From Agrostemma githago (lineage: Eukaryota; Streptophyta; Magnoliopsida; Caryophyllales; Caryophyllaceae), in NCBI GenBank assembly GCA_958450325.1, contig OY288259.1, positions 26,654,734-26,718,733 of the forward strand: a stretch of DNA of 64,000 bases. Direction: 5' to 3'. Of this stretch, positions 37,812 to 50,108 are shown piece by piece; position 1 is the first letter of the stretch; each line of letters opens with the position of its first letter. The notes under the pieces were generated by a model, which was not told the DNA's origin, did no database searches, and saw nothing but the letters and a program-made list of their open reading frames with translations. The position numbers were made by a program, and so were the translations under genes.

Positions 37812-40126
37812 GTCGTGGATGTGATTCAAAGATGAGGCACTGAACCTTAAGAGTAGGGTACTGCATAAGACGGGACGGAAAAAGGTTTACGGTTGGATTA
37901 GGCGTACCTGCTACGCGGATCTGCCTAATCCAACCCTAAACCCTTTTCCTTATTCAAGGTCACTAAACCCGCAAGAAACTTAACCCTAAGAGGGTATTGG
38001 TGAATTGAACCCTGTCGTGGATGTGATTCAAAGATGGGGCACTGAACCTTAAGAGTAGGATACTGCATAAGACGGGACGGAAAAGGGTTTAGGGTTGGAT
38101 TAGGCGTACCTGCTACGCGGATCCGCCTAATCCAACCCTAAACCCTTTTCCTTATTCAAGGACGGAAAAGGGTTTAGGGTTGGATTAGGCGTATCCGCTC
38201 CGCGGCTCCGCCTAATCCAACCCTAAACCCTTTTCCTTATTCAAGTTCACTAAACCCGCAAGAAACTGAACCCTAAGAGGGTATTGGTGAACCCTGTCGT
38301 GGATGTGATTCAAAGATGGGGCATTGAACCTTAAGAGTAGGGGACTGCATAAGACGGGACGGAAAAGTGTTTAGGGTTGGATTAGGCGTACCCTCTACGC
38401 GGATCCGCCTAATCCAACCCTAAACCCTTTTCCTTATTCAAGGTCACTAAATCCGAAAGAAACTGAACCCTAAGAGGGTATTGGTGAACCCTGTCGTGGA
38501 TGTGATTCAAAGATGGGGCACTGAACCTTAAGAGTAGGGTACTACATAAGACGGGACGGAAAAGGGTTTAGGGATGGATTAGGCGTACCCGCTACGCGAA
38601 TCCGCCTAATCCAACCCTAAAACATTTTCCTTATTCAAGGTCACTAAACCCGCAAGAAACTGAACCCTAAGAGGGTATTGGTGAACCCTGTCGTGGATGT
38701 GATTCAAAGATGGGGCACTAAACCTTAAGAGTAGGGTACTGCATAAGACGAGACGGAAAAGGGCTTAGGGTTGGATTAGGCGAACCCGCTACGCGGCTCC
38801 GCCTAATCCAACCCTAAACCCTTTTCCTTATTCAAGGTCACTAAACCCGCAAGAAACTGAACCCTAAGAGGGTATTGGTGAACCCTGTCGTGGATGTGAT
38901 TCAAAGATGGGGCACTGAACCTTAAGAGTAGGGTACTGCATAAGACGGGACGGAAAAGGGTTTAGGGTTGGATTAGGCGTACCCTCTACGCGGATCCGCC
39001 TAATCCAACCCTAAACCCTTTTCCTTATTCAAGGTCACTAAACCCGAAAGAAACTGAACCCTAAGAGGGTATTGGTGAACCCTGTCGTGGATGTGATTCA
39101 AAGATGGGGCACTGAACCTTAAGAGTAGGGTACTGCATAAGACGGGACGGAAAAGGGTTTAGGGTTGGATTAGGCGAACCCGCTACGCGGATCCGCCTAA
39201 TCCAACCCTAAACCATTTTTCTTATTCAAGGTCACTAAACCCGCAAGAAACTGAACCCTAAGAGGGTATTGGTGAACCCTGTCGTGGATGTGATTCAAAG
39301 ATGGGGCACTGAACCTTAAGAGTAGGATACTGCATAAGACGGGACGGAAAATGGTTTATGGTTGGATTAGGCGTACCTGCTACGCGGATCCGCCTAATCC
39401 TACCCATTACCCTTTTCCTTATTCAAGGTCACTAAACCTGCAAGAAACTGAACCCTAAGAGGGTATTGGTGAACCCTGTCGTGGATGTGATTCAAAGACG
39501 GGGCATTGAACCTTAAGAGTAGGGTACTGCATAAGACGGGACGGAAAAGGGTTTAGGGTTGGATTAGGCGTACCCACTACTCGGATCCGCCTAATCCAAC
39601 CTTAAACCCTTTTCCTTATTCAAGGACGGAAAAGGTTTTAGGGTTAGATTAGGCGTACCCGCTACGCTGCTCCACCTAATCCAACCCTAAACCCTTTTCC
39701 TTACTTAAGGTTACTAAAACCGCAAGAAACTGAACCCTAAGAGGGTATTGGTGAAACCTAACGTGGATGTGATTCAAAGATGGGGCACTGAACCTTAAGA
39801 GTAGGGTACTGCATAAGAAGGGACGGAAAAAGGTTTACGGTAGGTTTAGGCGTACCCGCTACGCGGATCCGCCTAATCCAACCCTAAACCCTTTTCCTTA
39901 TTCAAGGACGGAAAAGGGTTTAGGGTTAGATTAGGCGTATCCGCTACGCGGCTCCGCCTAATCCAACCCTAAACCCTTTTCCTTATTCAAGGACAGAAAA
40001 GAGTTTAGGGTTGGATTAGGCGTACCCTCTACGCGGGTCCGCCTAATCCAACCCTAAACCCTTTTCCTTATTCAAGGTCACTAAACCCGCAAGAAACTGA
40101 ACTCTAAGAGGGTATTGGTGAAACCT
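37812..40126 (+). repeat. 2315-bp HOR, copy 1 (ten units)
   Basis: Unit starts 37812 (202), 38014 (double), 38296, 38493, 38690, 38887, 39084, 39281, 39478 (double) and 39760 (triple). The first six units are also the second copy of the 1272-bp HOR, so a six-unit and a ten-unit repeat share one segment. Confidence 0.94.
39760..40126 (+). repeat. Triple-hairpin unit (367 bp)
   Basis: Last unit of the first 2315-bp HOR, starting AACGTGG. The third module has a private GCGGGTCCGCC centre. It ends GGTGAAACCT where its relatives end GGTGAACCCT. Confidence 0.95.
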
Positions 40127-42441
40127 GTCGTGGATGTGATTCAAAGATGAGGCACTGAACCTTAAGAGTAGGGTACTGCATAAGACGGGACGGAAAAAGG
40201 TTTACGGTTGGATTAGGCGTACCTGCTACGCGGATCTGCCTAATCCAACCCTAAACCCTTTTCCTTATTCAAGGTCACTAAACCCGCAAGAAACTTAACC
40301 CTAAGAGGGTATTGGTGAATTGAACCCTGTCGTGGATGTGATTCAAAGATGGGGCACTGAACCTTAAGAGTAGGATACTGCATAAGACGGGACGGAAAAG
40401 GGTATAGGGTTGGATTAGGCGTACCTGCTACGCGGATCCGCCTAATCCAACCCTAAACCCTTTTCCTTATTCAAGGACGGAAAAGGGTTTAGGGTTGGAT
40501 TAGGCGTATCCGCTCCGCGGCTCCGCCTAATCCAACCCTAAACCCTTTTCCTTATTCAAGTTCACTAAACCCGCAAGAAACTGAACCCTAAGAGGGTATT
40601 GGTGAACCCTGTCGTGGATGTGATTCAAAGATGGGGCATTGAACCTTAAGAGTAGGGGACTGCATAAGACGGGACGGAAAAGTGTTTAGGGTTGGATTAG
40701 GCGTACCCTCTACGCGGATCCGCCTAATCCAACCCTAAACCCTTTTCCTTATTCAAGGTCAGTAAATCCGAAAGAAACTGAACCCTAAGAGGGTATTGGT
40801 GAACCCTGTCGTGGATGTGATTCAAAGATGGGGCACTGAACCTTAAGAGTAGGGTACTACATAAGACGGGACGAAAAAGGGTTTAGGGATGGATTAGGCG
40901 TACCCGCTACGCGAATCCGCCTAATCCAACCCTAAAACATTTTCCTTATTCAAGGTCACTAAACCCGCAAGAAACTGAACCCTAAGAGGGTATTGGTGAA
41001 CCCTGTCGTGGATGTGATTCAAAGATGGGGCACTAAACCTTAAGAGTAGGGTACTGCATAAGACGAGACGGAAAAGGGCTTAGGGTTGGATTAGGCGAAC
41101 CCGCTACGCGGCTCCGCCTAATCCAACCCTAAACCCTTTTCCTTATTCAAGGTCACTAAACCCGCAAGAAACTGAACCCTAAGAGGGTATTGGTGAACCC
41201 TGTCGTGGATGTGATTCAAAGATGGGGCACTGAACCTTAAGAGTAGGGTACTGCATAAGACGGGACGGAAAAGGGTTTAGGGTTGGATTAGGCGTACCCT
41301 CTACGCGGATCCGCCTAATCCAACCCTAAACCCTTTTCCTTATTCAAGGTCACTAAACCCGAAAGAAACTGAACCCTAAGAGGGTATTGGTGAACCCTGT
41401 CGTGGATGTGATTCAAAGATGGGGCACTGAACCTTAAGAGTAGGGTACTGCATAAGACGGGACGGAAAAGGGTTTAGGGTTGGATTAGGCGAACCCGCTA
41501 CGCGGATCCGCCTAATCCAACCCTAAACCATTTTTCTTATTCAAGGTCACTAAACCCGCAAGAAACTGAACCCTAAGAGGGTATTGGTGAACCCTGTCGT
41601 GGATGTGATTCAAAGATGGGGCACTGAACCTTAAGAGTAGGATACTGCATAAGACGGGACGGAAAATGGTTTATGGTTGGATTAGGCGTACCTGCTACGC
41701 GGATCCGCCTAATCCTACCCATTACCCTTTTCCTTATTCAAGGTCACTAAACCTGCAAGAAACTGAACCCTAAGAGGGTATTGGTGAACCCTGTCGTGGA
41801 TGTGATTCAAAGACGGGGCATTGAACCTTAAGAGTAGGGTACTGCATAAGACGGGACGGAAAAGGGTTTAGGGTTGGATTAGGCGTACCCACTACTCGGA
41901 TCCGCCTAATCCAACCTTAAACCCTTTTCCTTATTCAAGGACGGAAAAGGTTTTAGGGTTAGATTAGGCGTACCCGCTACGCTGCTCCACCTAATCCAAC
42001 CCTAAACCCTTTTCCTTACTTAAGGTTACTAAAACCGCAAGAAACTGAACCCTAAGAGGGTATTGGTGAAACCTGTCGTGGATGTGATTCAAAGATGGGG
42101 CACTGAACCTTAAGAGTAGGGTACTGCATAAGAAGGGACGGAAAAAGGTTTACGGTAGGTTTAGGCGTACCCGCTACGCGGATCCGCCTAATCCAACCCT
42201 AAACCCTTTTCCTTATTCAAGGACGGAAAAGGGTTTAGGGTTAGATTAGGCGTATCCGCTACGCGGCTCCGCCTAATCCAACCCTAAACCCTTTTCCTTA
42301 TTCAAGGACGGAAAAGAGTTTAGGGTTGGATTAGGCGTACCCTCTACACGGATCCGCCTAATCCAACCCTAAACCCTTTTCCTTATTCAAGGTCACTAAA
42401 CCCGCAAGAAACTGAACTCTAAGAGGGTATTGGTGAACCCT
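40127..42441 (+). repeat. 2315-bp HOR, copy 2 (ten units)
   Basis: Unit starts 40127 (202), 40329 (double), 40611, 40808, 41005, 41202, 41399, 41596, 41793 (double) and 42075 (triple), each exactly 2315 bp from its partner. A few private changes are visible, for example GGGTATAGGG at 40329 and GTCAGTAAATCC at the end of the unit at 40611. Confidence 0.94.
42075..42441 (+). repeat. Triple-hairpin unit (367 bp)
   Basis: Last unit of the second 2315-bp HOR. It begins GTCGTGG, not AACGTGG as at 39760. Its third module reads GGACGGAAAAGAG where relatives have GGACAGAAAAGAG, and has a CTACACGG centre. Confidence 0.95.
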
Positions 42442-43122
42442 GTCGTGGATGTGATTCAAAGATGAGGCACTGAACCTTAAGAGTAGGGTACTGCATAAGA
42501 CGGGACGGAAAAAGGTTTACGGTTGGATTAGGCGTACCTGCTACGCGGATCTGCCTAATCCAACCCTAAACCCTTTTCCTTATTCAAGGTCACTAAACCC
42601 GCAAGAAACTTAACCCTAAGAGGGTATTGGTGAATTGAACCCTGTCGTGGATGTGATTCAAAGATGGGGCACTGAACCTTAAGAGTAGGATATTGCATAA
42701 GACGGGACGGAAAAGGGTTTAGGGTTGGATTAGGCGTACCTGCTACGCGGATCCGCCTAATCCAACCCTAAACCCTTTTCCTTATTCAAGGACGGAAAAG
42801 GGTTTAGGGTTGGATTAGGCGTATCCGCTCCGCGGCTCCGCCTAATCCAACCCTAAACCCTTTTCCTTATTCAAGGTCACTAAACCCGCAAGAAACTGAA
42901 CCCTAAGAGGGTATTGGTGAACCCTGTCGTGGATGTGATTCATAGATGGGGCATTGAACCTTAAGAGTAGGGGACTGCATAAGACGGGACGGAAAAGTGT
43001 TTAGGGTTGGATTAGGCGTACCCTCTACGCGGATCCGCCTAATCCAACCCTAAACCCTTTTCCTTATTCAAGGTCACTAAATCCGAAAGAAACTGAACCC
43101 TAAGAGGGTATTGGTGAACCCT
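42442..43122 (+). repeat. 2315-bp HOR, partial copy 3 (three units)
   Basis: Unit starts 42442 (202), 42644 (double) and 42926 continue the 2315-bp order before the pattern breaks at 43123. CATAGATGG at 42926 is private. Confidence 0.92.
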
Positions 43123-46100
43123 GTCGTGGATGTGATTCAAAGATGGGGCACTGAACCTTAAGAGTAGGGTACTGCATAAGACGGGACGGAAAAGGGTTTA
43201 GGGTTGGATTAGGCGTACCCTCTACGCGGATCCGCCTAATCCAACCCTAAACCCTTTTCCTTATTCAAGGTCACTAAACCCGAAAGAAACTGAACCCTAA
43301 GAGGGTATTGGTGAATTGAACCCTGTCGTGGATGTGATTCAAAGATGGGGCACTGAACCTTAAGAGTAGGGTACTGCATAAGACGGGACGGAAAAGGGTT
43401 TAGGGTTGGATTAGGCGTACCCGGTACGCGGCTCCGTCTAATCAAACCCTAAACCCTTTTCCTTATTCAAGGACGGAAAAGGGTTTAGGGTTGGATTAGG
43501 GGGAGCCGCTACGGGGATCCGCCTAATCCAACCCTAAACCCTTTTACTTATTCAAGGTCACTAAACCCGCAAGAAACTGAACCTTAAGAGGGTATTGGTG
43601 AACCCTGTCGTGGATGTGATTCAAAGATGGGGCACTAAACCTTAAGAGTAGGGTACTGCATAAGACGAGCTGGAAAAGGGTTTAGGGTTGGATTAGGCGT
43701 ACCCGCTACGCGGCTCCGCCTAATCTAACCCTAAACCCTTTTCCTTATTCAAGGTCACTAAACCCGCAAGAAACTGAACCCTAAGAGGGTATTGGTGAAC
43801 CCTGTCGTGGATGTGATTCAAAGATGGGGCACTGAACCTTAAGAGTAGGGTACTGCATAAGACGGGACGGAAAAGGGTTTAGGATTGGATTAGGCGTACC
43901 CTCTACGCGGATCCGCCTAATCCAACCCTAAACCCTTTTCCTTATTCAAGGTCACTAAACCCGAAAGAAACTGAACCCTAAGAGGGTATTGGTGAACCCT
44001 GTCGTGGATGTGATTCAAAGATGGGGCACTGAACCTTAAGAGTAGGGTACTGCATAAGACGGGACGGAAAAAGGTTTAGGGTTGGATTAGGCGGAGCCGC
44101 TACTGGGATCCGCCTAATCCAACCCTAAACCCTTTTCCTTATTCAAGGTCACTAAACCCGCAAGAAACTGAACCCTAAGAGGTTATTGGTGAACCCTGTC
44201 GTGGATGTGATTCAAAGATGGGGCACTTAACCTTAAGAGTAGGGTACTGCATAAGACGGGACGGAAAAGGGTTTAGGGTTGTATTAGGCGTACCCGCTAC
44301 GCGGATCCGCCTAATCCAACCCTAAAACATTTTCCTTATTCAAGGTCACTAAACCCGCAAGAAACTGAACCCTAAGAGGGTATTGGTGAACCCTGTCGTG
44401 GATGTGATTCAAAGATGGGGCACTAAACCTTAAGAGTAGGGTACTGCATAAGACGAGATGGAAAAGGGCTTAGGGTTGGATTAGGCGTACCCGCTACGCG
44501 GCTCCGCCTAATCCAACCCTAAACCCTTTTCCTTATTCAAGGTCACTAAACCCGCAAGAAACTGAACCCTAAGAGGGGGTATTGGTGAACCCTGTCGTGG
44601 ATGTGATTCAAAGATGGGGCACTGAACCTTAAGAGTAGAGTACTGCATAAGACGGGACGGAAAAGGGTTTAGGGTTGGATTAGGCGTACCCTCTACGCGG
44701 ATCCGCCTAATCCAACCCTAAACCTTTTCCTTATTCAAGGTCACTAAACCCGCAAGAAACTGAACCCTAAGAGGGTATTGGTGAACCCTGTCGTGGATGT
44801 GATTGAAAGATGGGGCACTAAACCTTAAGAGTAGGGTACTGCATAAGACGAGACGGAAAAGGGCTTAGGGTTGGATTAGGCGTACCCGCTACGCGGCTCC
44901 GCCTAATCCAACCCTAAACCCTTTTCCTTATTCAAGGTCACTAAACCCGCAAGAAACTGAACCCTAATAGGGTATTGGTGAACCCTGTCGTGGATGTGAT
45001 TCAAAGATGGGGCACTGAACCTTAAGAGTAGGGTACTGCATAAGACGGGACGGAAAAGGGTTTAGGGTTGGATTAGGCGTACCCTCTACGCGGATCCGCC
45101 TAATCCAACCCTAAACCCTTTTCCTTATTCAAGGTCACTAAACCGCAAGAAACTGAACCCTAATAGGGTATTGGTGAACCCTGTCGTGGATGTGATTCAA
45201 AGATGGGGCACTGAACCTTAAGAGTAGGGTACTGCATAAGACGGGACGGAAAAGGGTTTAGGGTTGGATTAGGCGTACCCTCTACGCGGATCCGCCTAAT
45301 CCAACCCTAAACCCTTTTCCTTATTCAAGGTCACTAAACCCGAAAGAAACTGAACCCTAAGAGGGTATTGGTGAACCCTGTCGTGGATGTGATTCAAAGA
45401 TGGGGCACTGAACCTTAAGAGTAGGGTACTGCATAAGACGGGACGGAAAAGGGTTTAGGGTTGGATTAGGCGTACCCGCTACGCGGATCCGCCTAATCCA
45501 ACCCTAAACCATTTTTCTTATTCAAGGTCACTAAACCCGCAAGAAACTGAACCCTAAGAGGGTATTGGTGAACCCTGTCGTGGATGTGATTCAAAGATGG
45601 GGCACTGAACCTTAAGAGTAGGATACTGCATAAGACGGGACGGAAAAGGGTTTAGGGTTGGATTAGGCGTACCTGCTACGCGGATCCGCCTAATCCTACC
45701 CATTACCCTTTTCCTTATTCAAGGTCACTAAACCTGCAAGAAACTGAACCCTAAGAGGGTATTGGTGAACCCTGTCGTGGATGTGATTCAAAGATGGGGC
45801 ATTGAACCTTAAGAGTAGGGTACTGCATAAGACGGGACGGAAAAGGGTTTAGGGTTGGATTAGGCGTACCCACTACTCGGATCCGCCTAATCCAACCTTA
45901 AACCCTTTTCCTTATTCAAGGACGGAAAAGGTTTTAGGGTTAGGTTAGGCGTACCCGCTACGCTGCTCCACCTAATCCAACCCTAAACCCTTTTCCTTAC
46001 TTAAGGATACTAAAACCGCAAGAAACTGAACCCTAAGAGGGTATTGGTGAAACCTGTCGTGGATGTGATTCAAAGATGGGGCACTGAACCTTAAGAGTAG

Positions 46101-48145
46101 GGTACAGCATAAGAAGGGACGGAAAAAGGTTTACGGTAGGTTTAGGCGTACCCGCTACGCAGATCCGCCTAATCCAACCCTAAACCCTTTTCCTTATTCA
46201 AGGACGGAAAAGGGTTTAGGGTTGGATGAGGCGTACCCTCTACGCAGATCCGCCTAATCCAACCCTAAACCCTTTTCCTTATTCAAAGTCATTAAACCCG
46301 CAAGAAACTGAACCCTAAGAGGGTATTGGTTAACCGTGTCGTGGATGTGATTCAAAGATGGGGCACTGAACCTTAAGAGTAGGGTACTGCATAAGACGGG
46401 ACGGAAAAAGGTTTACGGTTGGATTAGGCGTACCCGCTACGCGGATCCGCCTAATCCAACCCTAAACCCTTTTCCTTATTCAAGGACGGAAAAGGGTTTA
46501 GGGTTGGATTAGGCGTACCCTCTACGCGGATCCGCCTAATCCAACCCTAAACCCTTTTCCTTATTCAAGGTCACTAAACCCGCAAGAAACTGAACCCTAA
46601 GAGGGTATTGGTGAACCCTGTCGTGGTTGTGATTCAAAGATGGGGCACTGAACCTTAAGAGTAGGATACTGCATAAGACGGGACGGAAAAGGGTTTAGGG
46701 TTGGATTAGGCGTACCTGCAACGCGGATCCGCCTAATCCAACCCTAAACCCTTTTCCTTATTCAAGGACGGAAAAGGGTTTAGGGTTGGATTAGGCGTAT
46801 CCGCTACGCGGCTCCGCCTAATCCAACCCTAAACCCTTTTCCTTATTCAAGAACGGAAAAGGGTTTAGGGTTGGATTAGGCGTACCCTCTACGCGGATCC
46901 GCCTAATCCAACCCAAAACCCTTTTCCTTATTCAAGGTCACTAAACCCGCAAGAAACTGAACTCTAAGAGGGTATTGGTGAACCCTGTCGTGGATGTGAT
47001 TCAAAGATGGGGCACTGAACCTTAAGAGTAGGGTACTGCATAAGACGGGACGGAAAAAGGTTTACGGTTGGATTAGGCGTACCTGCTACGCGGATCCGCC
47101 TAATCCAACCCTAAACCCTTTTCCTTATTCAAGGACGGAAAAGGGTTTAGGGTTGGATTATGCGTACCCTCTACGCGGATCCGCCTAATCCAACCCTAAA
47201 CCCTTTCCTTATTCAAGGTCACTAAACCCGCAAGAAACTGAACCCTAAGAGGGTATTGGTGAATTGAACCCTGTCGTGGATGTGATTCAAAGATGGGGCA
47301 CTGAACCTTAAGAGTAGGATACTGCATAAGACGGGACGGAAAAGGGTTTAGGGTTGGGTTAGGCGTACCTGCTACGCGGATCCGCCTAATCCAACCCTAA
47401 ACCCTTTTCCTTATTCAAGGACGGAAAAGGGTTTAGGGTTGTATTAGGCGTATCCGCTACGCGGCTCCGCCTAATCCAACCCTAAACCCTTTTCCTTATT
47501 CAAGGTCACTAAACCCGCAAGAAACTGAACCCTAAGAGGGTATTGGTGAACCCTTTCGTGGATGTGATTCAAAGATGGGGCATTGAACCTTAAGAGTAGG
47601 GTACTGCATAAGACGGGACGGAAAAGTGTTTAGGGTTGGATTAGGCGTACCCTCAACGCGGATCCGCCTAATCCAACCCTAAACCCTTTTCCTTATTCAA
47701 GGTCACAAAACCCGAAAGAAACTGAACCCTAAGAGGGTATTGGTGAACCCTGTCGTGGATGTGATTCAAAGATGGGGCACTGAACCTTAAGAGTAGGGTA
47801 CTGCATAAGACGGGACGGAAAAAGGTTTAGGGTTGGATTAGGCGGAGCCGCTACGGGGATCCGCCTAATCCAACCCTAAACCCTTTTACTTATTCAAGGT
47901 CACTAAACCCGCAAGAAACTGAACCCTAAGAGGGTATTGGTGAACCCTGTCGTGGATGTGATTCAAAGATGGGGCACTTAACCTTAAGAGTAGGGTACTG
48001 CATAAGACGAGATGGAAAAGGGTTTAGGGTTGGATTAGGCGTACCCGCTACGCGGCTCCGCCTAATCCAACCCTAAACCCTTTTCCTTATTCAAGGTCAG
48101 TAAATCCGAAAGAAACTGAACCCTAAGAGGGTATTGGTGAACCCT
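43123..48145 (+). repeat. Irregular satellite segment without a clear HOR
   Basis: Unit starts 43123 (202), 43325 (double), 43607, 43804, 44001, 44198, 44395 (199), 44594 (196), 44790, 44987 (196), 45183, 45380, 45577, 45774 (double), 46056 (double), 46338 (double), 46620 (triple), 46987 (286), 47273 (double), 47555, 47752 and 47949. No long tandem partner lies in the window, and single-base indels and private substitutions are more frequent than elsewhere (for example TTCGTGG at 47555 and TTAACCGTG before 46338). It looks like an older or less homogenised stretch between two actively amplified domains. Confidence 0.9.
46620..46986 (+). repeat. Triple-hairpin unit of a different lineage
   Basis: It begins GTCGTGGTTG and has TAGGATACT and ACCTGCAACGCGG, unlike the triple units at 31-42 kb. 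The second junction reads CAAGAACGG. It was therefore probably formed from a 36742-type double unit by gaining one module. Confidence 0.93.
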
Positions 48146-50047
48146 GTCGTGGATGTGATTCAAAGATGGGGCACTGAACCTTAAGAGGAGGGTACTGCAT
48201 AAGACGGGACGGAAAAGGGTTTAAGGTTGGATTACGCGTACCAGCTACGCGGATCCGCCTAATCCAACCCTAAAACATTTTCCTTATTCAAGGTCACTAA
48301 ACCCGCAAGAAACTGAACCCTAAGAAGTTATTGGTGAACCCTGTCGTGGATGTGATTCAAAGATGGGGCACTAAACCTTAAGAGTAGGGTACTGCATAAG
48401 ACGAGACGGAAAAGGGTTTAGGGTTGGATTAGGCGTACCCGCTACGCGGCTCCGCCTAATCCAACCCTAAACCCTTTTCCTTATTCAAGGTCACTAAACC
48501 CGCAAGAAACTGAACCCTAAGAGGGTATTGGTGAACCCTGTCGTGGATGTGATTCAAAGATGGGGCACTGAACCTTAAGAGTAGGGTACTGCATAAGACG
48601 GGACGGAAAAGGGTTTAGGGTTGGATTAGGCGTACCCTCTACGCGGATCCGCCTAATCCAACCCTAAACCCTTTTCCTTATTCAAGGTCACTAAACCCGA
48701 AAGAAACTGAACCCTAAGAGGGTATTGGTGAACCCTGTCGTGGATGTGATTCAAAGATGGGGCACTGAACCTTCAGAGTAGGGTACTGCATAAGACGGGA
48801 CGGAAAAGGGTTTAGGGTTGGATTAGGCGGACCCGCTACGCGGATCCGCCTAATCCAACCCTAAACCATTTTCCTTATTCAAGGTCACTAAACCCGCAAG
48901 AAACTGAACCCTAAGAGGGTATTGGTAAACCCTGTGGTGGATGTGATTCAAAGATGGGGCACTGAACCTTAAGAGTAGGATACTGCATAAGACGGGACGG
49001 AAAAGGGTTTAGGGTTGGATTAGGCGTACCTGCTACGCGGATCCGCCTAATCCTACCCATTATCCTTTTCCTTATTCAAGGTCACTAAACCTGCAAGAAA
49101 CTGAACCCTAAGAGGGTATTGGTGAACCCTGTCGTGGATGTGATTCAAAGACGGGGCATTGAACCTTAAGAGTAGGGTACTGCATAAGACGGGACGGAAA
49201 AGGGTTTAGGGTTGGATTAGGCGTACCCACTACTCGGATCCGCCTAATCCAACCTTAAACCCTTTTCCTTATTCAAGGACAGAAAAGGTTTTAGGGTTAG
49301 ATTAGGCGTACCCGCTACGCTGCTCCACCTAATCCAACCCTAAACCCTTTTCCATACTTAAGGTTACTAAACCCGCAAGAAACTGAACCCTAAGAGGGTA
49401 TTGGTGAAACCTGTCGTGGATGTGATTCAAAGATGGGGCACTGAGCCTTAAGAGTAGGGTACTGCATAAGACGGGACGGAAAAAGGTTTACGGTTGGATT
49501 AGGCGTACCCGCTACGCGGATCCGCCTAATCCAACCCTAAACCCTTTTCCTTATTCAAGGACGGAAAAGGGTTTAGGGTTGGATTAGGCGTACCCTCTAC
49601 GCGGATCCGCCTAATCCAACCCTAAACCCTTTTCCTTATTCAAGGTCACTAAACCCGCAAGAAACTGAACCCTAAGAGGGTATTGGTGAACCCTGTCGTG
49701 GATGTGATTCAAAGATGGGGCACTGAACCTTAAGAGTAGGATACTGCATAAGACGGGACGGAAAAGGGTTTAGGGTTGGATTAGGCGAACCTGCTACGCG
49801 GTTCCGCCTAATCCAACCCTAAACCCTTTTCCTTATTCAAGGACGGAAAAGGGTTTAGAGTTGGATTAGGCGTATCCGCTACGCGGCTCCGCCTAATCCA
49901 ACCCTAAACCCTTTTCCTTATTCAAGGTCACTAAACCCGCAAGAAACTGAACCCTAAGAGGGTATTGGTGAACCCTGTCGTGGATGTGATTCAAAGATGG
50001 GGCACTGAACCTTAAGAGTAGGGTACTGCATAAGACGGGACGGAAAA

Positions 50048-50059
50048 GGGTTTAGGGTT
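50048..50059 (+). repeat. Telomere-like 12-mer, left arm (representative)
   Basis: GGGTTTAGGGTT is a perfect 12-nt permutation of the TTTAGGG telomere repeat used by most plants and several protist groups. It occupies unit offsets 72-83 and occurs in most hairpin modules; some carry changes such as TTTACGG or TTAGAG. It is far too short to be a telomere and is better described as an embedded interstitial motif. Confidence 0.85.
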
Positions 50060-50096
50060 GGATTAGGCGTACCCGCTACGCGGCTCCGCCTAATCC

Positions 50097-50108
50097 AACC
50101 CTAAACCC
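50097..50108 (-). repeat. Telomere-like 12-mer, right arm (representative)
   Basis: AACCCTAAACCC at unit offsets 121-132 is the inverted partner of the left-arm motif. It gives each module two telomere-like 12-mers facing each other about 37 nt apart. A frequent right-arm variant, CCCTAAAACATTTTCC, breaks this copy. Confidence 0.85.

Noticed and set aside
43236..43445. A 69-residue open frame on the minus strand
   Set aside because: It lies wholly within satellite units, crosses a unit boundary at 43325 and exists only because the 5-bp GAATT insertion there shifts the frame past the usual stops. It has no recognisable domain and no gene context.
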